64,000 bases of DNA from Candidatus Galacturonatibacter soehngenii (GTDB lineage: Bacteria; Bacillota; Clostridia; Lachnospirales; Lachnospiraceae). A model generated the notes under the pieces. It was given only the letters and a program-made list of their open reading frames with translations. It was not told the DNA's origin and did not search any database. The translations under genes and the position numbers were made by a program. Every line of letters starts with the position of its first letter. Within the stretch, counting starts at the first letter, position 1. Positions 15,706 through 24,560 of the stretch are shown here, piece by piece. The stretch covers positions 454,073-518,072 of the forward strand of contig NZ_WAGX01000007.1 of the NCBI RefSeq assembly GCF_008830185.1, given 5' to 3'.

Positions 15706-16866
15706 ATGAAATCAATAGATTTAACCATAGACCAATTAAAACAGTTACAAGAAAATGAGTACCAGCTCATCGATATGAGGGATAATATAGCTTATCAGCA
15801 TGGATATATTCCAGGTGCAATCAACTTAAGTGAGTGTGAGTTTTGGAACAACATTAATCAACTAGATAAGAGTAAGAAAATTATTTTGTACTGTATGAAA
15901 GGCATCATCAGTAAGGATGTTGCAATTGAATTAACCGAACAAGGGTATGAGGCATATAATCTTGATGGAGGATATGGAAAATGGCTCATAGATACCTTTA
16001 AAAAAGAAGAAGTTCGTTATAAAGAGATTGAAAAGAGCATTCAAAAGAAATATCACAAAGAGATTATGAGTAAATTTACCAAGGCAGTAAAAGAATATGA
16101 ACTGGTAAAAGAAGGAGATAAGATAGCAGTTTGTATCTCTGGTGGAAAAGACTCCATGTTGATGGCAAAATTATTTCAGGAATTGCAGCGCTATAAAAAG
16201 GTAAACTTTGAGCTTGTATTTCTTGTGATGGATCCAGGTTACAATGAAACAAATAGACAGGTTATTGAGAAAAATGCGAAATTGCTTAATATACCAATCA
16301 CGGTATTTGAGTCAACTATATTTGAAGCAGTCTATGAAGTTGAAAAGTCACCATGTTACTTATGTGCCAGAATGAGAAGAGGCTATTTATACAGCAAGGC
16401 AAAAGAGCTTGGCTGCAATAAGATTGCACTTGGACATCATTATGATGATGTAATTGAAACAATCTTAATGGGTATGATGTATGGAGCACAGATTCAGACC
16501 ATGATGCCAAAGCTACACAGTACAAACTTTGAAGGCATGGAGTTAATACGACCTATGTATCTGATTCGAGAAGAAGATATCAAAAGTTGGAGAGACTATA
16601 ACGACCTTCATTTTATTCAGTGCGCTTGTCGTTTTACCGATACATGTACAACCTGTCGTGTGGATGGAAGTACAGGATCGAAACGAGTTGAAATAAAGAA
16701 TTTAATCGCCAAGTTAAAGGAAACAAATCCATACATTGAAGGAAATATATTTAGAAGCGTAGAAAACGTAAATTTAAGTACAGTTATTGCCTATAAGGAA
16801 CAAGGTGTGAAACATCATTTCTTAGAAAATTATGATAAGAATCTTAATGGGGATGACAACGAATAA
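15706..16866 (+). CDS. Rhodanese domain fused to a TtcA/TilS-type ATP-pyrophosphatase (sulfur transfer to tRNA or similar)
   Basis: This 386-residue fusion has residues 1-105 as a rhodanese domain with the catalytic Cys63 in YCMKGIISK. Residues about 115-360 form a PP-loop ATPase with SGGKDS (145-150). CYLC (Cys217, Cys220) and a Cys-rich CACRF...CTTC segment (Cys306, 308, 314, 317) could hold an iron-sulfur cluster as in TtcA. The rhodanese half would pass persulfide sulfur and the PP-loop half would adenylate the acceptor, so one chain joins sulfur delivery and thiolation. The acceptor may be tRNA cytidine-32, but this is inferred. It lies in a region rich in sulfur genes. Confidence 0.82.
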   Translation: MKSIDLTIDQLKQLQENEYQLIDMRDNIAYQHGYIPGAINLSECEFWNNINQLDKSKKIILYCMKGIISKDVAIELTEQGYEAYNLDGGYGKWLIDTFKKEEVRYKEIEKSIQKKYHKEIMSKFTKAVKEYELVKEGDKIAVCISGGKDSMLMAKLFQELQRYKKVNFELVFLVMDPGYNETNRQVIEKNAKLLNIPITVFESTIFEAVYEVEKSPCYLCARMRRGYLYSKAKELGCNKIALGHHYDDVIETILMGMMYGAQIQTMMPKLHSTNFEGMELIRPMYLIREEDIKSWRDYNDLHFIQCACRFTDTCTTCRVDGSTGSKRVEIKNLIAKLKETNPYIEGNIFRSVENVNLSTVIAYKEQGVKHHFLENYDKNLNGDDNE

Positions 16867-16897
16867 AAGAGCGTAATAATTATATTTACAGTCAAGA

Positions 16898-16923
16898 AAG
16901 AACACAGATTTTGTGTTCTTTTT
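16898..16923 (+). terminator. Intrinsic terminator
   Basis: A perfect 9-bp stem (AAGAACACA with TGTGTTCTT), a five-base loop and trailing Ts follow the rhodanese/TtcA-like gene. Confidence 0.85.
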
Positions 16924-17095
16924 CTAATGGAAAACATGAATAATGTAGAAGGATTTATGTACTAGTATTATTAATAAAATCATATTATGATTGTTTGAGA
17001 TAAAGACAAAGGAGAGAGTAAAAAGAACAATGAAAATTAACTATTTTGGGGTTTTATCATAATATATATTTTGAATAAAAGTATGGCGGTAAATT

Positions 17096-17677
17096 ATGTA
17101 TCTGATTATGCTGATACTCATTACATTCGCATCCACGGCGGATAGTTTTATTATAGGCTTTAACTATGGATTAAAAAAGGTTTCGATTAATAACACCTCT
17201 AATTTTTATATAGCAATGGTTACTTGTGTTGGAACATTTTTATCCATGCATTTTGGTAAAATCCTAGGCGATTTAATGTCAGTTAAGGCTGCAAATATGA
17301 TTGGAGGAATGCTACTGATTCTTCTTGGCATGTACATGTTAAAAATGTCGGTTTTGCCAAAAAGAAATAAAATACTTGAAATGAGCGAAGATCCAACAAT
17401 CGTAGATGAGGATAAATCACAGGTTATTGAATTAAAAGAGGCAATATTAATTGGTGTAATTCTTAGTGTAAATAATATTGGTATGGGAGTCGGAGCTGGA
17501 ATTACAGGTATGCCCGTATTTATTACACCATTAATATGTGGAATTGCAAGTTTTCTTTTTGTGAAAAGTGGCAGTCTACTAGGTGGGCTATTAAAAAGCC
17601 GAAGGCTCTCAGGATATTTTGAAATAGTATCATCCGTGTTTGTTTTAATACTTGGAATTTTAGGTTTTTTTAATTAA
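17096..17677 (+). CDS. ytaF: YtaF-like sporulation membrane protein (MntP-related fold)
   Basis: This 193-residue membrane protein has about six hydrophobic segments and a polar central loop (about residues 85-115). The first segment contains TFASTADSFIIGFNYGL and the fourth LSVNNIGMGVGAGITG, the paired Asp/Asn-bearing repeats of the MntP/YtaF group. YtaF is expressed in sporulation in Bacilli; transport of a divalent cation is suggested by MntP similarity only. The ribosome binding site is weak. The gene stands alone between terminators and the secreted-protein pair. Confidence 0.75.
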   Translation: MYLIMLILITFASTADSFIIGFNYGLKKVSINNTSNFYIAMVTCVGTFLSMHFGKILGDLMSVKAANMIGGMLLILLGMYMLKMSVLPKRNKILEMSEDPTIVDEDKSQVIELKEAILIGVILSVNNIGMGVGAGITGMPVFITPLICGIASFLFVKSGSLLGGLLKSRRLSGYFEIVSSVFVLILGILGFFN

Positions 17678-17693
17678 GTGTTTATAAATTTAA

Positions 17694-17745
17694 TTGACTA
17701 AAAACATTTATTTGACTATATTATTAAGGTAGTACATTAGTACTA
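17694..17745 (+). promoter_or_regulatory. Promoter and operator-like dyad of the first secreted-protein gene
   Basis: TTGACT (17694-17699), a 17-base spacer and TATATT (17717-17722) are followed at the expected transcription start by the dyad TAGTAC-ATTA-GTACTA (17730-17745). The same layout recurs before the second paralogue. Confidence 0.6.
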
Positions 17746-17771
17746 AAATACTTATGAAAAGGGGTTATTAA

Positions 17772-18575
17772 ATGAAGATTATTAAGAAACTATTCACAGC
17801 ATTCCTTGCACTCACACTTGTTATAGGTGTATTATTGGTGCCATCAACACAGGCAAAAGCTGATAGCTATGGAGCAGTACCTAAAAAAGTTAGAATCTAT
17901 GCAATGACATCAAAACAAACATTAAGTTTTGATTTACCAGGGTATGGTTACACAATTGCAAACTTAAAGTCTAGTAATAGTAAATTGAAGGTGAAACAAA
18001 CTTTTTATAGAACCGAAGAAGGTTACACGGAAAATAGTAATTTTGCAACCATTTCTTTGTATGCTAGTAAAGAAGGAACTTATAAAGTGTCTTTTGACAT
18101 TTTAGATGCGCAGGGAAAGAAAGTAAGCTCTAAAAAGATTACTGTTTATGCACGCAACGATAGTCCATTAAAAACTTTGAAGTTAGGAAAAAATACCATT
18201 ACTTCTACTACTGTTAATGATGCAAATATGAAAACTACCGATAATTACTTATTAAAAGGTAATTCAGGTAAAGTTAAAGTAACTTTAGCAAAAGGTTATA
18301 AATTGAAAAAGATAGAATATGGTATCTATGATAAAGCAAAAAAAGAAATAGTATATACTACAGTTAAGAATAATAAAAAGATTACTTATGGTAAAGATTC
18401 TTCAGAGTATTCTTCAAAAGATGAATATTTTGATGAAGACGAAGGTAAATATATCAGAAGAAAATACTGGACAAAAAGTGCAGTGGCAGGTACATTTATT
18501 CGTGTATCTTATCTAGATAAATATACAAAGCAAGAGAACACACTTTCTTATAGCTTCTATAAATTGTTATATTAA
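17772..18575 (+). CDS. Secreted protein of unknown function, paralogue 1
   Basis: This 267-residue protein has a clear signal peptide (KKLFTAFLALTLVIGVLLVP, cleavage probably near residue 31, after TQAKA). The mature part is Lys- and Tyr-rich with beta-type alternation. A central segment reads KEGTYKVSFDILDAQGKKVS and a later conserved one KGNSGKVKVTLAKGYKLKKI. No catalytic motif, anchor or known domain was recognised. The fold looks Ig-like or beta-sandwich-like (inference). It has a GAAAAGGGG ribosome binding site, its own promoter/operator and a strong terminator, so it is a single-gene transcript. A close paralogue follows in tandem. Confidence 0.7.
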   Translation: MKIIKKLFTAFLALTLVIGVLLVPSTQAKADSYGAVPKKVRIYAMTSKQTLSFDLPGYGYTIANLKSSNSKLKVKQTFYRTEEGYTENSNFATISLYASKEGTYKVSFDILDAQGKKVSSKKITVYARNDSPLKTLKLGKNTITSTTVNDANMKTTDNYLLKGNSGKVKVTLAKGYKLKKIEYGIYDKAKKEIVYTTVKNNKKITYGKDSSEYSSKDEYFDEDEGKYIRRKYWTKSAVAGTFIRVSYLDKYTKQENTLSYSFYKLLY

Positions 18576-18582
18576 CTAGCTT

Positions 18583-18622
18583 AGTCCTTTCGATTAAATA
18601 GAAAATCGAAAGGACTTTTTTT
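18583..18622 (+). terminator. Intrinsic terminator
   Basis: A perfect 13-bp stem (AGTCCTTTCGATT with AATCGAAAGGACT) is followed by six Ts, directly after the first secreted-protein gene. Confidence 0.92.
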
Positions 18623-18658
18623 GAAAGAAACAGCGTTAGCTTAAACGTAATCTTCCTA

Positions 18659-18709
18659 TTGACAGAAAATACCAATTAATTATATTATTAGAATAGTATA
18701 AAAGTACTA
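18659..18709 (+). promoter_or_regulatory. Promoter and operator-like dyad of the second secreted-protein gene
   Basis: TTGACA (18659-18664) and TATATTATT (18681-18689) are followed by TAGTAT-AAAA-GTACTA (18694-18709), matching the dyad before paralogue 1. The block from the -10 box to the ribosome binding site is conserved between the two genes. Confidence 0.6.
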
Positions 18710-18734
18710 TAAAACTTATGAAGAGGGGAAACAT

Positions 18735-19505
18735 ATGAAAATCTCAAAGAAAATAACATCCATTTTACTTGCATTAACATTTGTAATTGGTTTGTTTGCT
18801 ATGCCATCTAATGCGGTAAAAGCACAATCCTACGGATCAGTACCTAAAAAGGTAAGAATGTATTCCGATTCCACTTATCAAACGTTTAGTTTTGATTTAG
18901 GTGGATATGGATATTCAATCAAAGGATTAAAGTCAAATAGTAGCAAGTTGAAAGTAAAGCAAACGTATCAACGTACAGAACAAGGAACCTCAACAAACCA
19001 AAACTACGCAACGATCACACTCTTAGCAAATAAAGAAGGGAATTATAAAGTTAGCTTTAACATTGTAGATGCAGCTGGAAAAAAGGTGAGTGCACATACT
19101 GTTAAAGTTTATGCAAAAAACGATAGCGTGCTAAAAACCCTTAAGGTTGGGAAAAATGATGTTTTTAGTGCAAATAATCTTAATTATAGCTTATTAAAGG
19201 GAAACTCAGGTAAAGTAAAGGTTGCTATGTCTAAAGGCTATAAGTTGAAAAAAATAGAGTATGGCGTTTATGATAAGAGTAAATCAGAATATGTATATAC
19301 AACAATAAAAAATAATAAAAAGATTACTTATGGAAAACAGGTTTCAGAATATAGTTATAGCTATGAGTCAGCATATTCATCTTATAAATATAATTATTGG
19401 AGCAAAAGTGCAATGGCAACTACTTATATTCGAATAACCTACATTGATAAATATACAAAAACACAAGATACCATATCCTACGCATTTTATCGTTGGGTGG
19501 ATTAA
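18735..19505 (+). CDS. Secreted protein of unknown function, paralogue 2
   Basis: This 256-residue protein is collinear with the preceding gene. It has the same signal peptide type (ILLALTFVIGLFAMP), the same SYGSVPKKVRMYS start of the mature protein and the same LLKGNSGKVKVAMSKGYKLK and KIEYGVYDK blocks. The C-terminus differs in a Ser/Tyr-rich stretch (SEYSYSYESAYSSYKYNY) where paralogue 1 has acidic residues. Tandem duplication including the promoter is evident. Function is unknown; secretion is the only safe statement. Confidence 0.7.
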   Translation: MKISKKITSILLALTFVIGLFAMPSNAVKAQSYGSVPKKVRMYSDSTYQTFSFDLGGYGYSIKGLKSNSSKLKVKQTYQRTEQGTSTNQNYATITLLANKEGNYKVSFNIVDAAGKKVSAHTVKVYAKNDSVLKTLKVGKNDVFSANNLNYSLLKGNSGKVKVAMSKGYKLKKIEYGVYDKSKSEYVYTTIKNNKKITYGKQVSEYSYSYESAYSSYKYNYWSKSAMATTYIRITYIDKYTKTQDTISYAFYRWVD

Positions 19506-19517
19506 GGAATTCTTTGT

Positions 19518-19558
19518 CAAGAAGACTTTAGAATAAAACCAATTCAAAAGTCTTCTTG
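19518..19558 (+). terminator. Hairpin terminator
   Basis: A 12-bp stem (CAAGAAGACTTT with AAAGTCTTCTTG) with a 17-base loop lies just after the second secreted-protein gene. The T tract is short. Confidence 0.65.
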
Positions 19559-19585
19559 GTATTTATATACTCATAAGAATAGCCG

Positions 19586-19614
19586 TTGACAACTTCATAC
19601 CAGTATTATATAAT
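19586..19614 (+). promoter_or_regulatory. Consensus promoter of the aspS T-box transcript
   Basis: TTGACA (19586-19591), a 17-base spacer and TATAAT (19609-19614) form a perfect sigma-A promoter just before the T-box leader. Confidence 0.9.
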
Positions 19615-19624
19615 TTGAAAATAG

Positions 19625-19931
19625 CAATGACGAAGAGAAGTAGCATAAATTATCGTTTCCAGTGAGTGGAGGACAGTGAAAACTCCATAAAGTGAATTTA
19701 TGTGAATAACACTTTACCAGCTGCAATCTGAACCTCACTACATAGATAGCGATTAGTAGGTGCGCCGTAGGCTGTGCGACAAACAGCAAGGTTTATGAGT
19801 TATGGCAAGTGAAACAGTTTAACGTTTCAGCCTGTAGAACCGTTGAGTGACTGTATTACAGTAAATCAGGTGGTACCGCGGACATATAATGTTCGTCCTG
19901 AACGACAATTCGTTTTGGATGGGCATTTTTT
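19625..19931 (+). ncRNA. T-box leader upstream of aspS
   Basis: The leader contains GAAGAGAAGTAG near its 5' end, as in the base of Stem I. The near-invariant T-box AGGTGGTACCGCGG sits at 19868-19881. A terminator follows (GTTCGTCC at 19891-19898 pairing with GGATGGGC at 19916-19923 through several G-T pairs, then TTTTTT). It would stop transcription unless an uncharged tRNA pairs with the specifier and T-box bulge. The specifier codon could not be placed with confidence by eye; GAC (Asp) is expected from the downstream gene. Confidence 0.92.
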
Positions 19932-20062
19932 AGTATTAAAATTTATGATACAAATCTATAAATTGCCAGTATTATTGAACTTTTCATTGAACTGAACTGA
20001 ATCGTTATCGCTATTTTAGTATAATGAAGGTTCGCGTATTTATTATCATTTGGAGGAGAAAT

Positions 20063-21814
20063 ATGAACACATCGAATATGTATCGTAACAAAACAATGAA
20101 TCAAATTGGCGAAGGAGACATCGGCCAGACACTAAAAATTGCTGGTTGGGTGGAAAATATCCGTGATCATGGTGGTGTATCTTTTATTGATTTAAGGGAT
20201 ATGTATGGAGTAATGCAAGTAGTTATGCGTGATACCACTCTTTTAGAAGGAGTTAATAAAGAAGATTGTATCAGCATTGAAGGACCAGTACAACTTCGTG
20301 ATGAAGAAACCTTTAACCCAAAGATACCAACAGGAACAATTGAATTAGAAGCACAAAAAGTAGAAGTATTAGGAAAAGTATATAAGCAGCTTCCTTTTGA
20401 AGTAATGACATCAAAAGAAATTCGTGAAGATTTACGATTAAAGCATCGATACCTTGATTTACGTAATAAAAAAGTAAAAGACAATATTGTTTTTAGATCT
20501 GAGGTTATTACTTTCTTAAGACAAAAGATGACCGACATGGGATTTTTAGAAATTCAGACCCCAATTCTTTGCGCATCCTCACCAGAAGGTGCAAGAGATT
20601 ATATTGTTCCTTCACGTAAATTCAAAGGAAAATTTTATGCGTTGCCACAAGCTCCACAGCAGTACAAACAATTACTTATGGTATCAGGCTTTGATAAATA
20701 TTTTCAGATTGCACCATGTTTTCGTGATGAAGATGCAAGAGCAGATCGTTCACCAGGAGAATTCTATCAATTGGATTTTGAGATGAGCTTTGCAACTCAA
20801 GAAGATGTTTTTAGAGCAGGGGAAGAAGTGTTATCAGCAACCTTTGAAAAGTTTGCACCAGAAGGCTTTGAAGTAACAAAAGCACCATATCCAGTCATTA
20901 GTTACAAACAAGCGATGTTAGAGTTTGGTAGTGATAAACCAGACCTTCGTAATCCACTGCGTATTGTAGATGTAACAGACTTTTTCCAAAGATGTACCTT
21001 TAAGCCATTTCACGGTAAGACCATTCGTGCCATTAAGGTTCATGCGGATATGTCAAAGGGCTTCCATGAAAAATTATTAAAATTTGCAACATCAATTGGT
21101 ATGGGCGGTCTTGGATATTTGGAAGTATTAGAAGATAAATCCTACAAAGGACCAATTGACAAATTCATCCCCGATGAAATGAAGCAAGAAATTGCAGAAA
21201 TTGCTAAGTTAGAAGCAGGAGATACCATTTTCTTTATCGCGGATAAAGAAGAAAAAGCTGCATTGTATGCAGGACAGCTTCGTACAGAGTTAGCAAATCG
21301 CTTGGATCTATTAGAAAAGAATGCATACCGCTTTTGCTTTGTCAATGACTTTCCAATGTTTGAGTATGACAAAGAAGCAAAACAGGTTATCTTTACGCAT
21401 AATCCATTCTCTATGCCACAAGGCGGCTTAGAGGCGTTAAATACCAAAGATCCTCTTGATATATTAGCATATCAATATGATATTGTATGTAACGGTGTAG
21501 AATTATCCTCAGGTGCAGTTCGAAATCATAATCTTGATATTATGGTTAAGGCATTTGAAATAGCAGGATATACAGAGGAAGATTTAAAAGAGAAATTTGG
21601 AGCTTTATATAATGCATTCCAATACGGGGCACCACCTCATGCAGGAATGGCACCAGGTGTTGATCGTATGATTATGCTTCTTCGAAATGAAGAAAATATT
21701 CGTGAAATTATTCCATTCCCAATGAATGGTAATGCGCAAGACTTAATGTGCGGAGCACCAGGTGAAGTAACAGAACAACAGCTTCGAGAAGTTCATATAA
21801 AAGTAAGACAATAA
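20063..21814 (+). CDS. aspS: Aspartyl-tRNA synthetase, bacterial type
   Basis: This 583-residue class II synthetase charges tRNA with aspartate. An N-terminal OB-fold anticodon-binding domain (GWVENIRDHGGVSFIDLRD) is followed by class II motif 2 (FRDEDARADRSPGEFYQLD), a GAD insertion (about residues 280-410, KPFHGKTIRAIKVHA) and motif 3 (GVDRMIMLL). The ATG at 20063 is chosen because GGAGGAG lies seven bases before it; an upstream in-frame start at 20024 has none. Length equals the bacterial AspRS norm. It is controlled by the T-box just upstream. Whether it also charges tRNA-Asn (for GatCAB) cannot be told from the window. Confidence 0.97.
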   Translation: MNTSNMYRNKTMNQIGEGDIGQTLKIAGWVENIRDHGGVSFIDLRDMYGVMQVVMRDTTLLEGVNKEDCISIEGPVQLRDEETFNPKIPTGTIELEAQKVEVLGKVYKQLPFEVMTSKEIREDLRLKHRYLDLRNKKVKDNIVFRSEVITFLRQKMTDMGFLEIQTPILCASSPEGARDYIVPSRKFKGKFYALPQAPQQYKQLLMVSGFDKYFQIAPCFRDEDARADRSPGEFYQLDFEMSFATQEDVFRAGEEVLSATFEKFAPEGFEVTKAPYPVISYKQAMLEFGSDKPDLRNPLRIVDVTDFFQRCTFKPFHGKTIRAIKVHADMSKGFHEKLLKFATSIGMGGLGYLEVLEDKSYKGPIDKFIPDEMKQEIAEIAKLEAGDTIFFIADKEEKAALYAGQLRTELANRLDLLEKNAYRFCFVNDFPMFEYDKEAKQVIFTHNPFSMPQGGLEALNTKDPLDILAYQYDIVCNGVELSSGAVRNHNLDIMVKAFEIAGYTEEDLKEKFGALYNAFQYGAPPHAGMAPGVDRMIMLLRNEENIREIIPFPMNGNAQDLMCGAPGEVTEQQLREVHIKVRQ

Positions 21815-21844
21815 GAAATAAAGTGTAATTTTTTAGTATGATAG

Positions 21845-21881
21845 AAAAAAGGTAACGGAAGAAAATCTCCGTTACCTTTTT
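21845..21881. terminator. Bidirectional terminator between aspS and the ABC permease
   Basis: AAAAAAGGTAACGGA pairs with TCCGTTACCTTTTT around an eight-base loop, with A and T runs on either side. It lies between two convergent genes and can serve both. Confidence 0.9.
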
Positions 21882-21896
21882 CGTGTTCAATTTAAT

Positions 21897-24560
21897 CTAC
21901 TCTGATTTTCTTAAACGCTCTACAATGGTATGATTAGAGCTAAAACGATAAGAAACCAAAGGTAATACAATTCCTAGCAATATGAATATTGGAGTCACAA
22001 CAATGATTGGAAGTAAAGTAAAGCGATACGTAAAAAACCAAAGTATACTTTCTAATACCTTACGAAACATCGGCCCCATAATCAGACTAAGAATCAGGGA
22101 GATACCAATTACAAATGCGGTATAAATAAGTCCTTCAAAAACAAGCATTTGGTTTAATTGCTTTCCTGTCATTCCTATGGATTGTAGCATTGCAAATTCT
22201 CGTTGTCGTGCCATAATAGAGGTTAGTATCGCATTTAAAAAGTTAAGGATACCAACGAACCCTACAATCGCACTCAATACGCTTCCAAGTAAAAGAAACA
22301 TATTTTTAAATTCCTTGAATTCATCCATATACGACTGTTTCGACTCGTAATCTAGGGTAGGTTCAATATTTTCTGTGTAGTCTTTTAAAAATGCTTCCAT
22401 AGCAGCATTTGTCTCTTTTGTAGTGTCATATAGATAAGTCATAATACCAGACGTATTGCTATCTTTTTGAAACACCTTGGCGTTTAAAACAAAAGCATCC
22501 GTCCCATAGTAGCGATAGGACATGGAATGACGCATAGTTACACAGGCAGCTACAGTATACGTGATATCACGATAAGTAGAAGGTCGAAGTGCCAAGCTGG
22601 CTTCATCTACATTTGTTATGTCTGTCACGACTTCTCCTGTTTGTGGATCGTAGTATTCCATTGTATCAACGTAGCGCAGGGTAACTTGATCTCCCACCTT
22701 AGCCCAGTGACTATCAGGTTCCAATACATTGTAATCATCCGTATGATATACTGCAGCAATAGCATTTTGTGAGGAATCATAAAGAGCAGAAAGATCGCCC
22801 TCCACCACCGTTAACTGATCCAGTGGATATTTTTCCATTCCATATAATTGTGCATCATCGGTAACCAATCCCTCTTTCGTATCTTCACCTTCAAGCATTT
22901 GAGTTACGGTATCCTTATCATTATACTTTCCATGAAGCTGATAGTACCAATCCTTTTCTGTGAACTCCTTAATATTGCTTGTAGCGCCATAGATACGACC
23001 AGAATCAGTAAAGGTGCCTTGTTCTTCAAGGTCTTTTATAACTTCTTCAGGTAAGGCAGTTTCTTGGCTAAAGAAATCTGCGTTGGTCTGAAAATAAGAG
23101 GCGTTTGCCACAATAAAATCTGATACAACATTTTTTTGCAAATATTTTTCCATGTCAAATCCATTTGTGAATAGGACTGTTAATTGGAGAAGAACAACGG
23201 CTAAAGAAAGTGAGATTACCACTAATACTGTTTTTGAAATATTACGAGATAAATTTGCAAAGGCCATTTGAAACAGATTTAAGTGCTCCTTGTTCTTTCT
23301 ATTTGTTTTTTTTACGTTCGTACGTTCTGTATAGCGGACAGCTTCAATGGGAGATACCTTTGAAGCGATTTTTCCTGGTTTTTTGCAAGATATAAAAACA
23401 GTAACCAAAGAAAAGAGAATAGCTCCAGCAAAAATCAACGGATTTGTTGTTACAAAAACATTCTTATAGGAGAGTGTAGACATAATAACTGGAGCCAGAA
23501 TATTACCGCATAGGTATCCTAAAAGAAGGCCAATTGGAATACCCAAGGTAGATAAAAGTAAGGCTTGTTGAAGGATAAGCTTTTTCATTTGTTTTCCTGT
23601 CGTTCCAATAGTCTTTAGGAGACCATAAAAACGAATATCATTTGAAACAGAGATTTGAAAAATATTATAAATTATCAAATACCCAGTAAATATAATGAGT
23701 AAGAGCAACAAAAGTATTAAAATAAAAGTTCCAGCGTCAATATTTTGTGACAACTGTGCGCCAACATACGCCCAATTTATGCCGATTCCTATGTAGTTAT
23801 TTGTGCTTTGATCCTTTGATTGATAACCATTTCGTTCCAGTATGGTATTTAAATCGTCTTCAATGTGTGCTGCATTTTTTAAATAAACATTTAAAGTCCA
23901 GCTACCCGTTTTATCCTTTTCATGTATCTTTTCATAACTTGCTAAGGTATTGTTAGCATAGGATAAAGGAACAATGATATGGCTGGCATAAGATGCCGCA
24001 TCGTAGTTCCACCAGCCTGACAGTGTAAAAGTATCTGTCACGGACTTAGCAGAGTTTGTATCAAGACCTAGGCGATATGTAATGGTAATTTGCTGTCCTA
24101 TCTTTGGCTCTATGCCAAGAAGCTTAAGGACTCTAGTATCACAAGCCATTTCATTTGTACCTTCTTTTGGTAAAGAACCAACATCAGGTATGCAAAAAGA
24201 AGATTTTACACATACTTCATCCATATAACTAACTTCAACATGAGCCTTATGAAAAGGAACATCAGCAGGCATTCCAAGTATAAGTCTTGCACCAGATTCT
24301 TTTATAAGTGGATCTTTTGAAAGAGTATCTAATATCTCCTTTGTAATGTATTTAAAACCTCCATGGAAATCCCCTCCTACTTGTCGAAATGTAGCCTGTT
24401 GATAGGAATGTAAAATCGTTCCCGTTATGGTAAATAAGGTGGTAAATAACATGGTAGTCAAAGCAATTGCAAAGATGGCAATACAATTACGTGTAGGATT
24501 GGATTGAAAGCTTCTTTTGGCAAGATTTGCAATTACTTTGTTATTCTTTACTTTAATCAA
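21897..24560 (-). CDS. FtsX-like ABC transporter permease
   Basis: This 887-residue membrane protein has two halves, each with one membrane segment, a large outer domain and three more segments (first TM about 27-49, cluster about 280-400, TM near 445, cluster about 770-875). The FtsX motifs RFYGLLKTIGTTGKQMKKLI and REFAMLQSIGMTGKQLNQML mark both halves. It is the permease of a LolCDE/MacB-type exporter with the ATPase encoded just before it (ATGA overlap). A two-component system lies upstream in the same direction, as in systems that respond to peptide antibiotics or cell-envelope stress. The substrate is unknown. Confidence 0.9.
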   Translation of the reverse strand: MIKVKNNKVIANLAKRSFQSNPTRNCIAIFAIALTTMLFTTLFTITGTILHSYQQATFRQVGGDFHGGFKYITKEILDTLSKDPLIKESGARLILGMPADVPFHKAHVEVSYMDEVCVKSSFCIPDVGSLPKEGTNEMACDTRVLKLLGIEPKIGQQITITYRLGLDTNSAKSVTDTFTLSGWWNYDAASYASHIIVPLSYANNTLASYEKIHEKDKTGSWTLNVYLKNAAHIEDDLNTILERNGYQSKDQSTNNYIGIGINWAYVGAQLSQNIDAGTFILILLLLLLIIFTGYLIIYNIFQISVSNDIRFYGLLKTIGTTGKQMKKLILQQALLLSTLGIPIGLLLGYLCGNILAPVIMSTLSYKNVFVTTNPLIFAGAILFSLVTVFISCKKPGKIASKVSPIEAVRYTERTNVKKTNRKNKEHLNLFQMAFANLSRNISKTVLVVISLSLAVVLLQLTVLFTNGFDMEKYLQKNVVSDFIVANASYFQTNADFFSQETALPEEVIKDLEEQGTFTDSGRIYGATSNIKEFTEKDWYYQLHGKYNDKDTVTQMLEGEDTKEGLVTDDAQLYGMEKYPLDQLTVVEGDLSALYDSSQNAIAAVYHTDDYNVLEPDSHWAKVGDQVTLRYVDTMEYYDPQTGEVVTDITNVDEASLALRPSTYRDITYTVAACVTMRHSMSYRYYGTDAFVLNAKVFQKDSNTSGIMTYLYDTTKETNAAMEAFLKDYTENIEPTLDYESKQSYMDEFKEFKNMFLLLGSVLSAIVGFVGILNFLNAILTSIMARQREFAMLQSIGMTGKQLNQMLVFEGLIYTAFVIGISLILSLIMGPMFRKVLESILWFFTYRFTLLPIIVVTPIFILLGIVLPLVSYRFSSNHTIVERLRKSE

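Noticed and set aside
20024..20062. Upstream start adding 13 residues to aspS
   Set aside because: The extension overlaps a possible -10-like TATAAT (20020-20025), lacks a ribosome binding site and is absent from the family; ATG at 20063 has GGAGGAG.
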